In this document: in pieces, positions 22,269 through 28,494 of the stretch
Layout of the letters: each line of letters begins with the position of its first letter
Numbering within the stretch: the first letter of the stretch is position 1
From: Candidatus Yanofskybacteria bacterium RIFCSPHIGHO2_01_FULL_44_17
GTDB lineage: Bacteria > Patescibacteriota > Minisyncoccia > 2-02-FULL-40-12 > IGHO2-01-FULL-4-A
NCBI GenBank assembly: GCA_001794195.1
Contig: MGJI01000007.1
Location: forward strand, 1-32,179
Direction: 5' to 3'
Length of the DNA stretch: 32,179 nucleotides
Notes under the pieces: model-generated
Told to the model about the DNA's origin: nothing
Database searches by the model: none
The model's input: only the letters and a program-made list of their open reading frames with translations
Program-made: the position numbers and the translations under genes

Positions 22269-22283
22269 TAAACAAATCCTGAC

Positions 22284-22307
22284 GCCGAGGAAACTCGGCT
22301 TTTTTTT
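22284..22307 (+). terminator. Intrinsic terminator of the three-gene operon
   Basis: GCCGAG/CTCGGC stem with a GAAA tetraloop and eight T residues. Confidence 0.92.
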
Positions 22308-22353
22308 ATGTTTTTTAATCGCAATGAGCAAAAAGATGCTAGTGAGCCCCTTG

Positions 22354-22518
22354 TCATTTCGAGAGTTCTGTCGAAGCCGAGCGGGCACGGTGTTGTGGTT
22401 TAATTTACGCAGAGCAAAACGGGTGGTAAATTATGCCACAACGAGCGAGGCGAGACAAAAAGTGCAGTGATGCTTGCATCCCCGCTGGGGATGCCAAACG
22501 GAACGTCTCGAGAAATGA
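22354..22518. repeat. MITE-like palindromic element, copy B (165 bp)
   Basis: Same structure as copy A (18174-18346), including terminal and internal inverted pairs and the ggggatgc hairpin. It is 8 bp shorter, where copy A reads gaatgaagtgag and B reads aaaa. It ends 11 nt from the rpsI stop codon, so it lies at the 3' end of the ribosomal operon and could act as its terminator or 3' mRNA structure. Confidence 0.88.
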
Positions 22519-22529
22519 TGAATGGCGAG

Positions 22530-23135
22530 CTATCTTTTGGCCCACTGCGGAGCCTTTCTGGCTTTTTTGAGACCGTATTTGCGTCTTTCCTTTTCTCGCG
22601 AATCACGAGTAAGATAGCCCGCCTTACGAAGTTTTTTTGAAAAATTAATGTCGAAAAGAGTTAATGCTCGGCTTAAACCAAGTCTAACTGCATCTGCCTG
22701 TCCATGCGCTCCCCCTCCGCTCACCTTAACCGTAGCCTTGAAACGATTAAGCGACTTTAATTTTTTTAGAGGAGCTTCGATAATGTTTTGCAACGGTATG
22801 GCCTTGAAGTATTCATAATAAGGCTTACTGTTTATAGTGATTATCGCCTTTTCTTCGGAAGGCTCTGGATCTGTTGATTTTTTGGTGTAGACACGAACTC
22901 TTGCCGTCGCTTCCTTGCGCCTGCCGACGGCTTCAAAGTACTTTTCAACCGCATCGCTAGATGCTTTTATTTCTACCGCTTGACTCGTTTCTGTTAACTC
23001 CTGAGACACTAACTCCTCCGCTGGGGTAACGGCTTGTATTATTTCTTTTGTGTCTTCAAGTTTTTTCTTAGGCTTAACTTTAGTAATCGTTGAAGCCCTC
23101 GGCTTTTTAGTTGTAGTTTTTTTTGTAACCATCAT
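22530..23135 (-). CDS. rpsI: 30S ribosomal protein S9 with long N-terminal extension
   Basis: 201 aa versus about 130 in most bacteria. The S9 core starts near residue 68 (YFEAVGRRKEATARVRV) and contains KVSGGGAHGQADAVRLGLSRAL and the C-terminal RRKYGLKKARKAPQWAKR that reaches the P-site tRNA. The first ~65 residues are Lys/Thr-rich, then acidic (TKKTTTKKPRASTITKVKPKK...). They are probably disordered and surface-exposed. The start overlaps the rplQ stop (ATGA). A second ATG follows directly. Last gene of the operon. Confidence 0.95.
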   Translation of the reverse strand: MMVTKKTTTKKPRASTITKVKPKKKLEDTKEIIQAVTPAEELVSQELTETSQAVEIKASSDAVEKYFEAVGRRKEATARVRVYTKKSTDPEPSEEKAIITINSKPYYEYFKAIPLQNIIEAPLKKLKSLNRFKATVKVSGGGAHGQADAVRLGLSRALTLFDINFSKKLRKAGYLTRDSREKERRKYGLKKARKAPQWAKR

Positions 23136-23482
23136 TGTAGGAATTCGATAGTCGCCATTTTTGACCCGTCGCTTATACGAGACGGCAAATTAATTATTCT
23201 TGTATAGCCACCGTGTCGCTCCGGGAATCTTTCAACGATCTCATTGTGCAACTTTTTAGCATATGGGCGTCCAAGTTCCGCGGAAAGAAGTTTGAATGAT
23301 GCCAAGTTTTTATCTTTAGCCTTGGTTACTAACTTCTCAATATATGGACGAAGACTTTTGGCCTTGGCTTGGGTAGTATTTATTTTAGTGTTCAAAATTA
23401 AAGCACGCGCAAGATCACGCAATAATTCTTTGCGCTGCTTAGTTTCTCTTCCGAATTTTCTATTTTTTTTACCGTGCCTCAT
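23132..23482 (-). CDS. rplQ: 50S ribosomal protein L17
   Basis: 116 aa. L17 signatures: MRHGKKNRKFGRETKQRKEL, then INTTQAKAKSLRPYIEKLVT and HGGYTRIINLPSRISDGSKM. Normal core length. The start codon directly abuts the rplM stop, and no SD is present. It sits between rplM and rpsI, whereas these two usually form a pair with rplQ next to rpoA. Confidence 0.96.
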   Translation of the reverse strand: MRHGKKNRKFGRETKQRKELLRDLARALILNTKINTTQAKAKSLRPYIEKLVTKAKDKNLASFKLLSAELGRPYAKKLHNEIVERFPERHGGYTRIINLPSRISDGSKMATIEFLQ

Positions 23483-23821
23483 CTATTTGATTTCTAAGTT
23501 TTTTATTATCTTACTTCTAAGCTTATTCGGAGCTAGCATGCGATAAACGGCCAATAAAAGAATTTTCTTGGGGTTTTTCTCAAATTCAATTCCAAGTTTT
23601 CTTGCTTTCATACCACTGGGATAGCCGGAGTAATGATAATATATCTTTTGCTCCGCCTTCTTGCCAGTGAAGCGAAGCTTGCCTATATTACTGACTATTA
23701 CTTTTTCTTGAGGCATAACGCTGGGATTATAGCTGGGATTAGTTTTGCCACGCAAAATTACGGCAATGTTACTCGCTAATCTTCCCAAGGCTTTATCTGT
23801 TGCGTCAATTTCATGTAGCAT
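23483..23821 (-). CDS. rplM: 50S ribosomal protein L13, shortened N-terminus
   Basis: 112 aa against about 142 usually. The core is clear: IDATDKALGRLASNIAVILRG, IYYHYSGYPSGMKARKL and MLAPNKLRSKIIKNLEI. The N-terminal ~15-20 residues before the D-A-T strand are missing. No upstream in-frame start restores them because only 14 nt separate the gene from rpoA. The short form is therefore likely genuine. No SD. Confidence 0.94.
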   Translation of the reverse strand: MLHEIDATDKALGRLASNIAVILRGKTNPSYNPSVMPQEKVIVSNIGKLRFTGKKAEQKIYYHYSGYPSGMKARKLGIEFEKNPKKILLLAVYRMLAPNKLRSKIIKNLEIK

Positions 23822-23835
23822 GTTTATTTTTTAAA

Positions 23836-24582
23836 TTAGTCTTCTTTTTTTTTGCGAGCTTTTTTGATCTTTACCGCACTCTTTTTGTCTTGTTCTGGTA
23901 TCTGGAGTTTGTTAATTATTGAAAAATGATCAATAAGAATCTGTGAGGCATCTCGAATAGCCTCTTCCGGACTAACGCTGCCATCTGTTTCTATATCTAA
24001 TATAATCTTGTTATAATCGGTTCGCTGGCCAACTCTGATATTCTCAACATTAAAATTAACATTTTTAATCGGCGTAAAAATGCCGTCTATGGCAATTTTG
24101 CCGACGCCTAATTTTTCTTTCTGTCGTTGTTCTACGGGAACATAGCCCACCCCCTTCTCTATTGTAATCTCCATCTGCAGCTCGGTCTTTTTGGTAGTTA
24201 TCGTGGCAATATGCTGATCCGGATTAACTATCTCTGCGTCTGCGGTTACCTCGATGCTCCCTGCCGTAACGGCGCCTTCTCCCTTGGCGTTAAGAATTAA
24301 TGTAACCGGCTCATCTTTAAAGACCTTGAACCTTATTTTTTTAAGGTTAAGAATTATTTCAATCACGTCTTCAAGCACGCCACTAACTGATGAGAACTCG
24401 TGATCGACTCCGGTAATTTTGACCGAAGTAACTGCGGCTCCGCTGAGAGAAGATATTAAAACTCTTCTGAGCGTGTTACCAATAGTAACGCCATAGCCCG
24501 GATAAAGTGGGCTAATTTCAAAAACAGCCTTATTGTTATCGGTTTTTGATATGACCTTCGGTTCTGAGGGTAGCTGTATCAT
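23836..24582 (-). CDS. rpoA: RNA polymerase alpha subunit lacking the C-terminal domain
   Basis: 248 aa, against about 315-330 in most bacteria. The N-terminal assembly domain is complete (PLYPGYGVTIGNTLRRVLIS, the insert domain with GVGYVPVEQRQKEKLGVGKI, and RVGQRTDYNKIILDIETDGS). After LQIPEQDKKS there is only a basic tail (AVKIKKARKKKED). The alpha-CTD that binds UP elements and activators is absent. That fits the window's heavy reliance on core promoter and extended -10 elements. The start region is occupied by a tandem repeat and has no SD. Confidence 0.96.
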   Translation of the reverse strand: MIQLPSEPKVISKTDNNKAVFEISPLYPGYGVTIGNTLRRVLISSLSGAAVTSVKITGVDHEFSSVSGVLEDVIEIILNLKKIRFKVFKDEPVTLILNAKGEGAVTAGSIEVTADAEIVNPDQHIATITTKKTELQMEITIEKGVGYVPVEQRQKEKLGVGKIAIDGIFTPIKNVNFNVENIRVGQRTDYNKIILDIETDGSVSPEEAIRDASQILIDHFSIINKLQIPEQDKKSAVKIKKARKKKED

Positions 24583-24587
24583 TTGCG

Positions 24588-24651
24588 TAGGTCTTAGGTT
24601 TTAGGTCTTAGGTTTTAGAAATGATCTAACACCTATTACCCAGCACCTGAC
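24588..24651. repeat. Tandem taggtcttaggttt repeat plus related segment, rpsD-rpoA gap
   Basis: taggtcttaggttt occurs twice in a row, followed by taacacctattacccagcac ctgaca. It fills nearly the whole 77-nt gap, including the place where an rpoA SD would lie. Confidence 0.75.
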
Positions 24652-24659
24652 ACTTCATT

Positions 24660-25295
24660 TTATCGTGAATAATATTCAATTAAGGAACGAATATCCTTGG
24701 CCTCCAGGCCGCTTTCTTCAATTGATGGTTGGCCAGATATTTTTATGGTAAGCAAATCTTTATCTACCTCCAGCCACTTGGGTGGAACATGGGCCTTTAT
24801 CCATTGTGGAACGGAGATTGAAAAATACGGCGACTTCATGCTGCCCTCTCTTACTTTTAGTGTATCGCCCGCTCTTACTTCGCTCGAAGGAATGTTGACC
24901 CTCTTGCCGTTTACTAATATGTGGCCGTGATTGACTACTTGTCTAGCTTGATCTCGTGATTGGGCAAGTCCTGATCTATAGATCACGTTATCCAGTCTTT
25001 TTTCCAGTTTTCTTACGAGCGTCTCGCTGGTTTCATGTTTCGATTCAACGGCGTCTTTAACCCAATTCTTAAATTGCTTCTCCATCATGCGGTAGGTGTG
25101 CCTGACCTTTTGTTTTGATTGAAGCTGTTGTCCGAATTCAGAAAGCCTTCTTTTAAATGTTTTACCGTGCACTCCTGGCGGATACATGCGCTTAACTGTG
25201 GCTGACTTAGGAGAAAGCGAACGTTCGCCCTTTAGAAAAAGCTTAACGCCTAATCGTCTCTCTATTTTTTCTTTTGGACCTCTATATCTTGCCAT
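24660..25295 (-). CDS. rpsD: 30S ribosomal protein S4
   Basis: The track start at 25355 lies inside rpsK. The conserved start is ATG 25295, four nucleotides after the rpsK stop, giving MARYRGPKEKIERRLGVKLF and 211 aa. The zinc cysteines of some S4 proteins are absent. The S4 RNA-binding domain is clear (RLDNVIYRSGLAQSRDQARQ, VVNHGHILVNGKRVNIPS). S4 initiates 30S assembly. Confidence 0.96.
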   Translation of the reverse strand: MARYRGPKEKIERRLGVKLFLKGERSLSPKSATVKRMYPPGVHGKTFKRRLSEFGQQLQSKQKVRHTYRMMEKQFKNWVKDAVESKHETSETLVRKLEKRLDNVIYRSGLAQSRDQARQVVNHGHILVNGKRVNIPSSEVRAGDTLKVREGSMKSPYFSISVPQWIKAHVPPKWLEVDKDLLTIKISGQPSIEESGLEAKDIRSLIEYYSR

Positions 25296-25299
25296 ATTG

Positions 25300-25737
25300 T
25301 TAGACCCTTCTTGGCTTTTTCGGCCGTACTCCATTATGAGCCACGGGGGTGGCATCTATTATCGCTGTTATGTTAATTCCTGTGCTTGCGATTCCACGGA
25401 TTGCTGCTTCACGCCCTGGGCCGATGCCTCGTATTGATACTTTTGCTTCCTGGAAACCAAGCTTCTTTGCTTTTTCAACGGCATCCTTACCCACTAAGGT
25501 GGCTGCATATGGCGTGGATTTACGTGCGCCTTTGAATCCCATAATACCTGCTGAAGAATAGGCGAACACATTACCATTGGAATCAGCTACGGAAACAATC
25601 GTATTGTTATAGGAGGATGAAATATAAACAACGCCCTTGAATACCTGCTTTCTTGAAGATTTCTTCGTGCTAACGGGGGCTACCTTATCTGTAGCAGTTT
25701 CTTGACTCGGATTTGTTAGTATGCGCTTTTTACCCAT
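25300..25737 (-). CDS. rpsK: 30S ribosomal protein S11
   Basis: 145 aa with a short extra basic N-terminus. Core motifs: YISSSYNNTIVSVADSNGNV, AGIMGFKGARKSTPYAA and GPGREAAIRGIASTGINITA, ending DATPVAHNGVRPKKPRRV. The start overlaps the rpsM stop by one base (TAATG), which suggests reinitiation coupling. Confidence 0.97.
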   Translation of the reverse strand: MGKKRILTNPSQETATDKVAPVSTKKSSRKQVFKGVVYISSSYNNTIVSVADSNGNVFAYSSAGIMGFKGARKSTPYAATLVGKDAVEKAKKLGFQEAKVSIRGIGPGREAAIRGIASTGINITAIIDATPVAHNGVRPKKPRRV

Positions 25738-26123
25738 TATGTTTTTTGTGACGAGGGTTTCCTACCTGAGCCCATCGTTTTTCTTACATTACCTCGCGTA
25801 GTTCTTGAATTTGTTTTAGTGCGGCCATGAATCGGCAAGCGCCTTGCATGTCGAGTCCCCTTCCAAGAACCAACCTCTTTTAGGCGCTTAATATTCTCGC
25901 CCACTTCTCTTCGTAAATCGCCTTCTACTTTATAATTCCTGGAAATGATGCTTTGTATCCGGTTTATTTCATCAGTGGTCAAATCTTTCGCTCTTTTATC
26001 TTTTGGGACGTTAGCGGATTTTAAGATTATCCTGCTATTTGCAGGCCCTACGCCATAAAGATACCCGAGAGCAAACTCTATTTTTTTATTGTCTGGAATA
26101 TTTATTCCTGAAATTCGTGCCAT
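25737..26123 (-). CDS. rpsM: 30S ribosomal protein S13
   Basis: 128 aa. S13 signatures: MARISGINIPDNKKIEFALG, YGVGPANSRIIL and the C-terminal RHARRLPIHGRTKTNSRTTR that contacts tRNA. Starts 12 nt after rpmJ; no SD. Confidence 0.97.
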   Translation of the reverse strand: MARISGINIPDNKKIEFALGYLYGVGPANSRIILKSANVPKDKRAKDLTTDEINRIQSIISRNYKVEGDLRREVGENIKRLKEVGSWKGTRHARRLPIHGRTKTNSRTTRGNVRKTMGSGRKPSSQKT

Positions 26124-26134
26124 ATCTTTAGATT

Positions 26135-26248
26135 TTAACCTTGTCTCTGTTTGTGTTTAGGATTACTGCAAATACAATACAGCTTACCCTTACGGCGCAC
26201 AAGCTTGCATTTGTTACATATTTTTTTGACAGAAGCGCGAACTTTCAT
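26135..26248 (-). CDS. rpmJ: 50S ribosomal protein L36
   Basis: Missed by the ORF track. A 37-aa protein, [20 protein letters not shown] followed by [17 protein letters not shown]. The zinc ligands are of the C-C-C-H type ([12 protein letters not shown]). The usual final C-terminal residues are intact. The start codon directly abuts the left arm of a 15-bp inverted repeat, so a hairpin could mask it. No SD. Confidence 0.95.
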   Translation of the reverse strand: MKVRASVKKICNKCKLVRRKGKLYCICSNPKHKQRQG

Positions 26249-26360
26249 CCCGTTAGAAGTCGCTGCTGCGCAGTTTTACTCATAGGTTACAACTGCACAA
26301 TAAGACCTCAGATTATTTACTAGCCATGACCACGAACCCGTCAGGGCGACTTCTAACGGG
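26249..26360. repeat. 112-bp palindromic element between infA and rpmJ
   Basis: Perfect 15-bp arms cccgttagaagtcgc (26249-26263) and gcgacttctaacggg (26346-26360), with an inner hairpin gcagtt/aactgc. It fills the whole gap: one arm touches the rpmJ start codon and the other ends 2 nt from the infA stop. The cccgttaga core matches the ndh palindrome. Confidence 0.85.
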
Positions 26361-26362
26361 AT

Positions 26363-26572
26363 TCATTTTCTAAAAATTATCCTGCCCTTTGTTCCATCTG
26401 GACTTAATTCAAGCGTCACCTTGTCGCCTATCATTACCTTAATATAGTTAATTCTCATTTTGCCAGCCAAATATGCCAAAATCTCTCTGCCATCGTTCAG
26501 CTTAACCTTGAATTTCGTATCAGGCAGGGCGTCTATAATCGTTCCGTCCTCTTTTTGTTTTTGGTCTGACAA
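26363..26572 (-). CDS. infA: Translation initiation factor IF-1
   Basis: 69 aa, an S1/OB-fold single domain that binds the 30S A site. The sequence EDGTIIDALPDTKFKVKLND, then REILAYLAGKMRINYIKVMIGD and VTLELSPDGTKGRIIFRK, covers the whole family. The only in-frame start that keeps the N-terminal strand is TTG at 26572, with no SD upstream. The promoter lies about 85 nt upstream, giving an untranslated leader of roughly 78 nt. First gene of the ribosomal operon in this window. Confidence 0.95.
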   Translation of the reverse strand: MSDQKQKEDGTIIDALPDTKFKVKLNDGREILAYLAGKMRINYIKVMIGDKVTLELSPDGTKGRIIFRK

Positions 26573-26656
26573 CCGTTAGTTATATGGAATGATAAAGAAA
26601 AAAACCAGATCTCGCTTGGAAATCAGGCCTATTCTAACCTTATTCCATTGTTCTAA

Positions 26657-26685
26657 AGTTTAGCAAAGGTAACTTGCAATGTCAA
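26657..26685 (-). promoter_or_regulatory. Ribosomal operon promoter, TTGACA-17-TAAACT with TGC extension
   Basis: Minus strand: perfect -35 TTGACA (26685-26680), 17-bp spacer, TGC-TAAACT (26662-26657), upstream of infA. Confidence 0.75.
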
Positions 26686-26695
26686 ATCCGGCCCC

Positions 26696-28426
26696 CTATT
26701 CATTGTCTATAATGAGTTTAATTTTAGAGACATTTCTAGGAACGCTATTGACCCAAATTGGTGAGAATTTAACTCTGGTAGATTTAATTTCTTTGATATT
26801 TTTGAAGTATTCGCGGATGGCGTCGCTATTCATACCAGGAACATCTTTCAGAATTTTTTCTTGGTTAATTTTAGCCGCTGACTGGCCGGTTACTTTAATA
26901 TCAAATGACATCGCTGAGCCATCAGAGTTATTTTGCGGGTTAAGATAGGCTATCGTCAGATTCTTTTCCAATAACTCTGAATCGCCATTTTCGGTAACAT
27001 ACTTTTTTACTAGCTCAAGGATGTCCGTCTCGCGAAAAGCCATGGTGCTGGCCGTGCCTTTAATTTTTATTTCCAAAGCTTCTGCGGCCTCACCGACCCC
27101 GGCATTAGTTACCGGTGCATCAAATTTTATCTCCGTTGAGTCAAGTATTTTCAGATCGCCTGCCTGATCCTTGAGAGAGCGCAATATGTTTTCTTTCAAT
27201 TTTATCCTTAGCTCTTCTTGAGCTTTTGTGAGGTCTTCCTCCGTAATTACCTTGGAGGGACCGATTATACCGCCAGACATTGGCTCGTTTGATTTTGCAT
27301 AAAATTCATCAAACTTTGAGCTTCCCTCAAATCCAGGGATTGTAAATGTGGCCGGATCGATATTGTACTCTGCTCCGGCCTTGTCGGCGTAAATTACTGA
27401 TTCTCTACTACCTTCTTTTAAGTTTACACCTACACCCGTGGCTGGCGGAAGTTCTATGGTTTCCGGAATTCTATAAATTAACCCCGAAGGAGATTTAAAG
27501 CGAGTAGTTGCCACCAATCTTTGAGATGACGAACTCTTATTATAGATAGTAATTCTGCCTCTAGCTTTTTGTACAACTTCTTTTGTCCCGCTGGCTGTAA
27601 AAGTTCCTGACACCTCGTCCTTAAAGCCAAATCTTTGACCGGGGATGCGGTTAAAATCAAAATTAATTTCTGTTACCGAACTTAGCGCCGAGGCTTTAAT
27701 CTGAAAGCTAAGCTCTTTCTTTTGCGGCGTTATAATAATCTGAGCGCTGCCCAAGGTGGCATATAGTATCAAGATCAGAACCATACTTGCTCCGGCTACA
27801 AAAAACATCGGTGCTCTTTTTGTTATGCCGCCGCTGCGAGTTTTTAAGATATTGCGATTTCCATTTAAACCCTTAGCGTCTGAAGATTTTTGTGAGGCCC
27901 AGACTTGGGTTATATCGTCGGCAACATCGTGCCCTTGCTCCGGTTCTCGTCTCAACTCGATACTAAATGGTTTTATCTTAGAATCTTTTATCTTGATTTG
28001 ATGTTCTGTTTCTGGCCTGAAAATATCCTTGATTACTCTTAGTTGGCCAGGCTTTTTAGTGGCAGTAAGCATCGCCCTTTCTTCATTTCCTTCTTCGCTT
28101 ATACCAATTAGCTCGCTTGCAATAACTTTGGTTATTTGTTCTGGGCTCTCCGATTGCCTTTTTTTATTTTCAGGAGCTTCCAACAATTCAAGATCGTTTT
28201 GAGCGGCGAAGCCTATTATAACCGGATCGGCCGTCATAATACTCACGCGCTTGCTAGAAGAATCGGCCTCTCGCTTGATAGCGGTGAAATACTTCTCCTG
28301 TTTGGCGAATTTTGAACCCTTAGGAAAAACAAATATTACCTCGCTGGCATCAGTATTTTTGAATAAATCAAAAACTTCATCGAAGCCGTCTGATTTCAGT
28401 ACGTGTATTATTTTAGTTGAGCCCAT
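26696..28426 (-). CDS. Baseplate J-like domain membrane protein of CPR type
   Basis: 576 aa. The cytoplasmic N-terminal ~215 residues begin with an alpha/beta segment (TKIIHVLKSDGFDEVFDLF, VIFVFPKGSKFAKQ) and a charged linker. One membrane helix follows (MFFVAGASMVLILILYATL). The outer part is ~330 residues of repeated beta units: SAQIIITPQKKELSFQIKA, GRITIYNKSSSSQRLVATTR and EYNIDPATFTIPGFEGSSKF. I associate these with proteins annotated 'baseplate J/gp47 family' in CPR genomes. That name reflects a fold, not a phage. A surface or secretion-linked structural role is a guess. Its own extended -10 lies 10 nt before the ATG, so the mRNA is near-leaderless. Confidence 0.65.
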   Translation of the reverse strand: MGSTKIIHVLKSDGFDEVFDLFKNTDASEVIFVFPKGSKFAKQEKYFTAIKREADSSSKRVSIMTADPVIIGFAAQNDLELLEAPENKKRQSESPEQITKVIASELIGISEEGNEERAMLTATKKPGQLRVIKDIFRPETEHQIKIKDSKIKPFSIELRREPEQGHDVADDITQVWASQKSSDAKGLNGNRNILKTRSGGITKRAPMFFVAGASMVLILILYATLGSAQIIITPQKKELSFQIKASALSSVTEINFDFNRIPGQRFGFKDEVSGTFTASGTKEVVQKARGRITIYNKSSSSQRLVATTRFKSPSGLIYRIPETIELPPATGVGVNLKEGSRESVIYADKAGAEYNIDPATFTIPGFEGSSKFDEFYAKSNEPMSGGIIGPSKVITEEDLTKAQEELRIKLKENILRSLKDQAGDLKILDSTEIKFDAPVTNAGVGEAAEALEIKIKGTASTMAFRETDILELVKKYVTENGDSELLEKNLTIAYLNPQNNSDGSAMSFDIKVTGQSAAKINQEKILKDVPGMNSDAIREYFKNIKEIKSTRVKFSPIWVNSVPRNVSKIKLIIDNE

Positions 28427-28436
28427 GCCTGACTTT

Positions 28437-28445
28437 ATTATACCA
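28437..28445 (-). promoter_or_regulatory. Extended -10 (TGG-TATAAT) for the baseplate-like gene
   Basis: Minus strand TGG-TATAAT, with TTGATT 19 bp upstream. Ten nucleotides separate the -10 from the ATG, leaving a leader of only a few bases. Confidence 0.65.
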
Positions 28446-28494
28446 CAAAAGCCAGGTATTTAATCAACATGGCTCACCTGTTAACTGCCGGAGA

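Noticed and set aside
18174-22518. Composite transposon bounded by the two palindromic elements
   Set aside because: The elements flank mreB and ordinary genes, no transposase is present between them, and they are simpler to explain as independent dispersed copies.
22222-22606. ORFs 22222-22470 (+) and 22400-22606 (-)
   Set aside because: They span the terminator, repeat copy B and the rpsI end; no start signals or conserved content.
25296-25355. 20 extra N-terminal residues of S4 in the track
   Set aside because: They lie in rpsK; S4 proteins begin MARY and the ATG at 25295 follows the rpsK stop by 4 nt.
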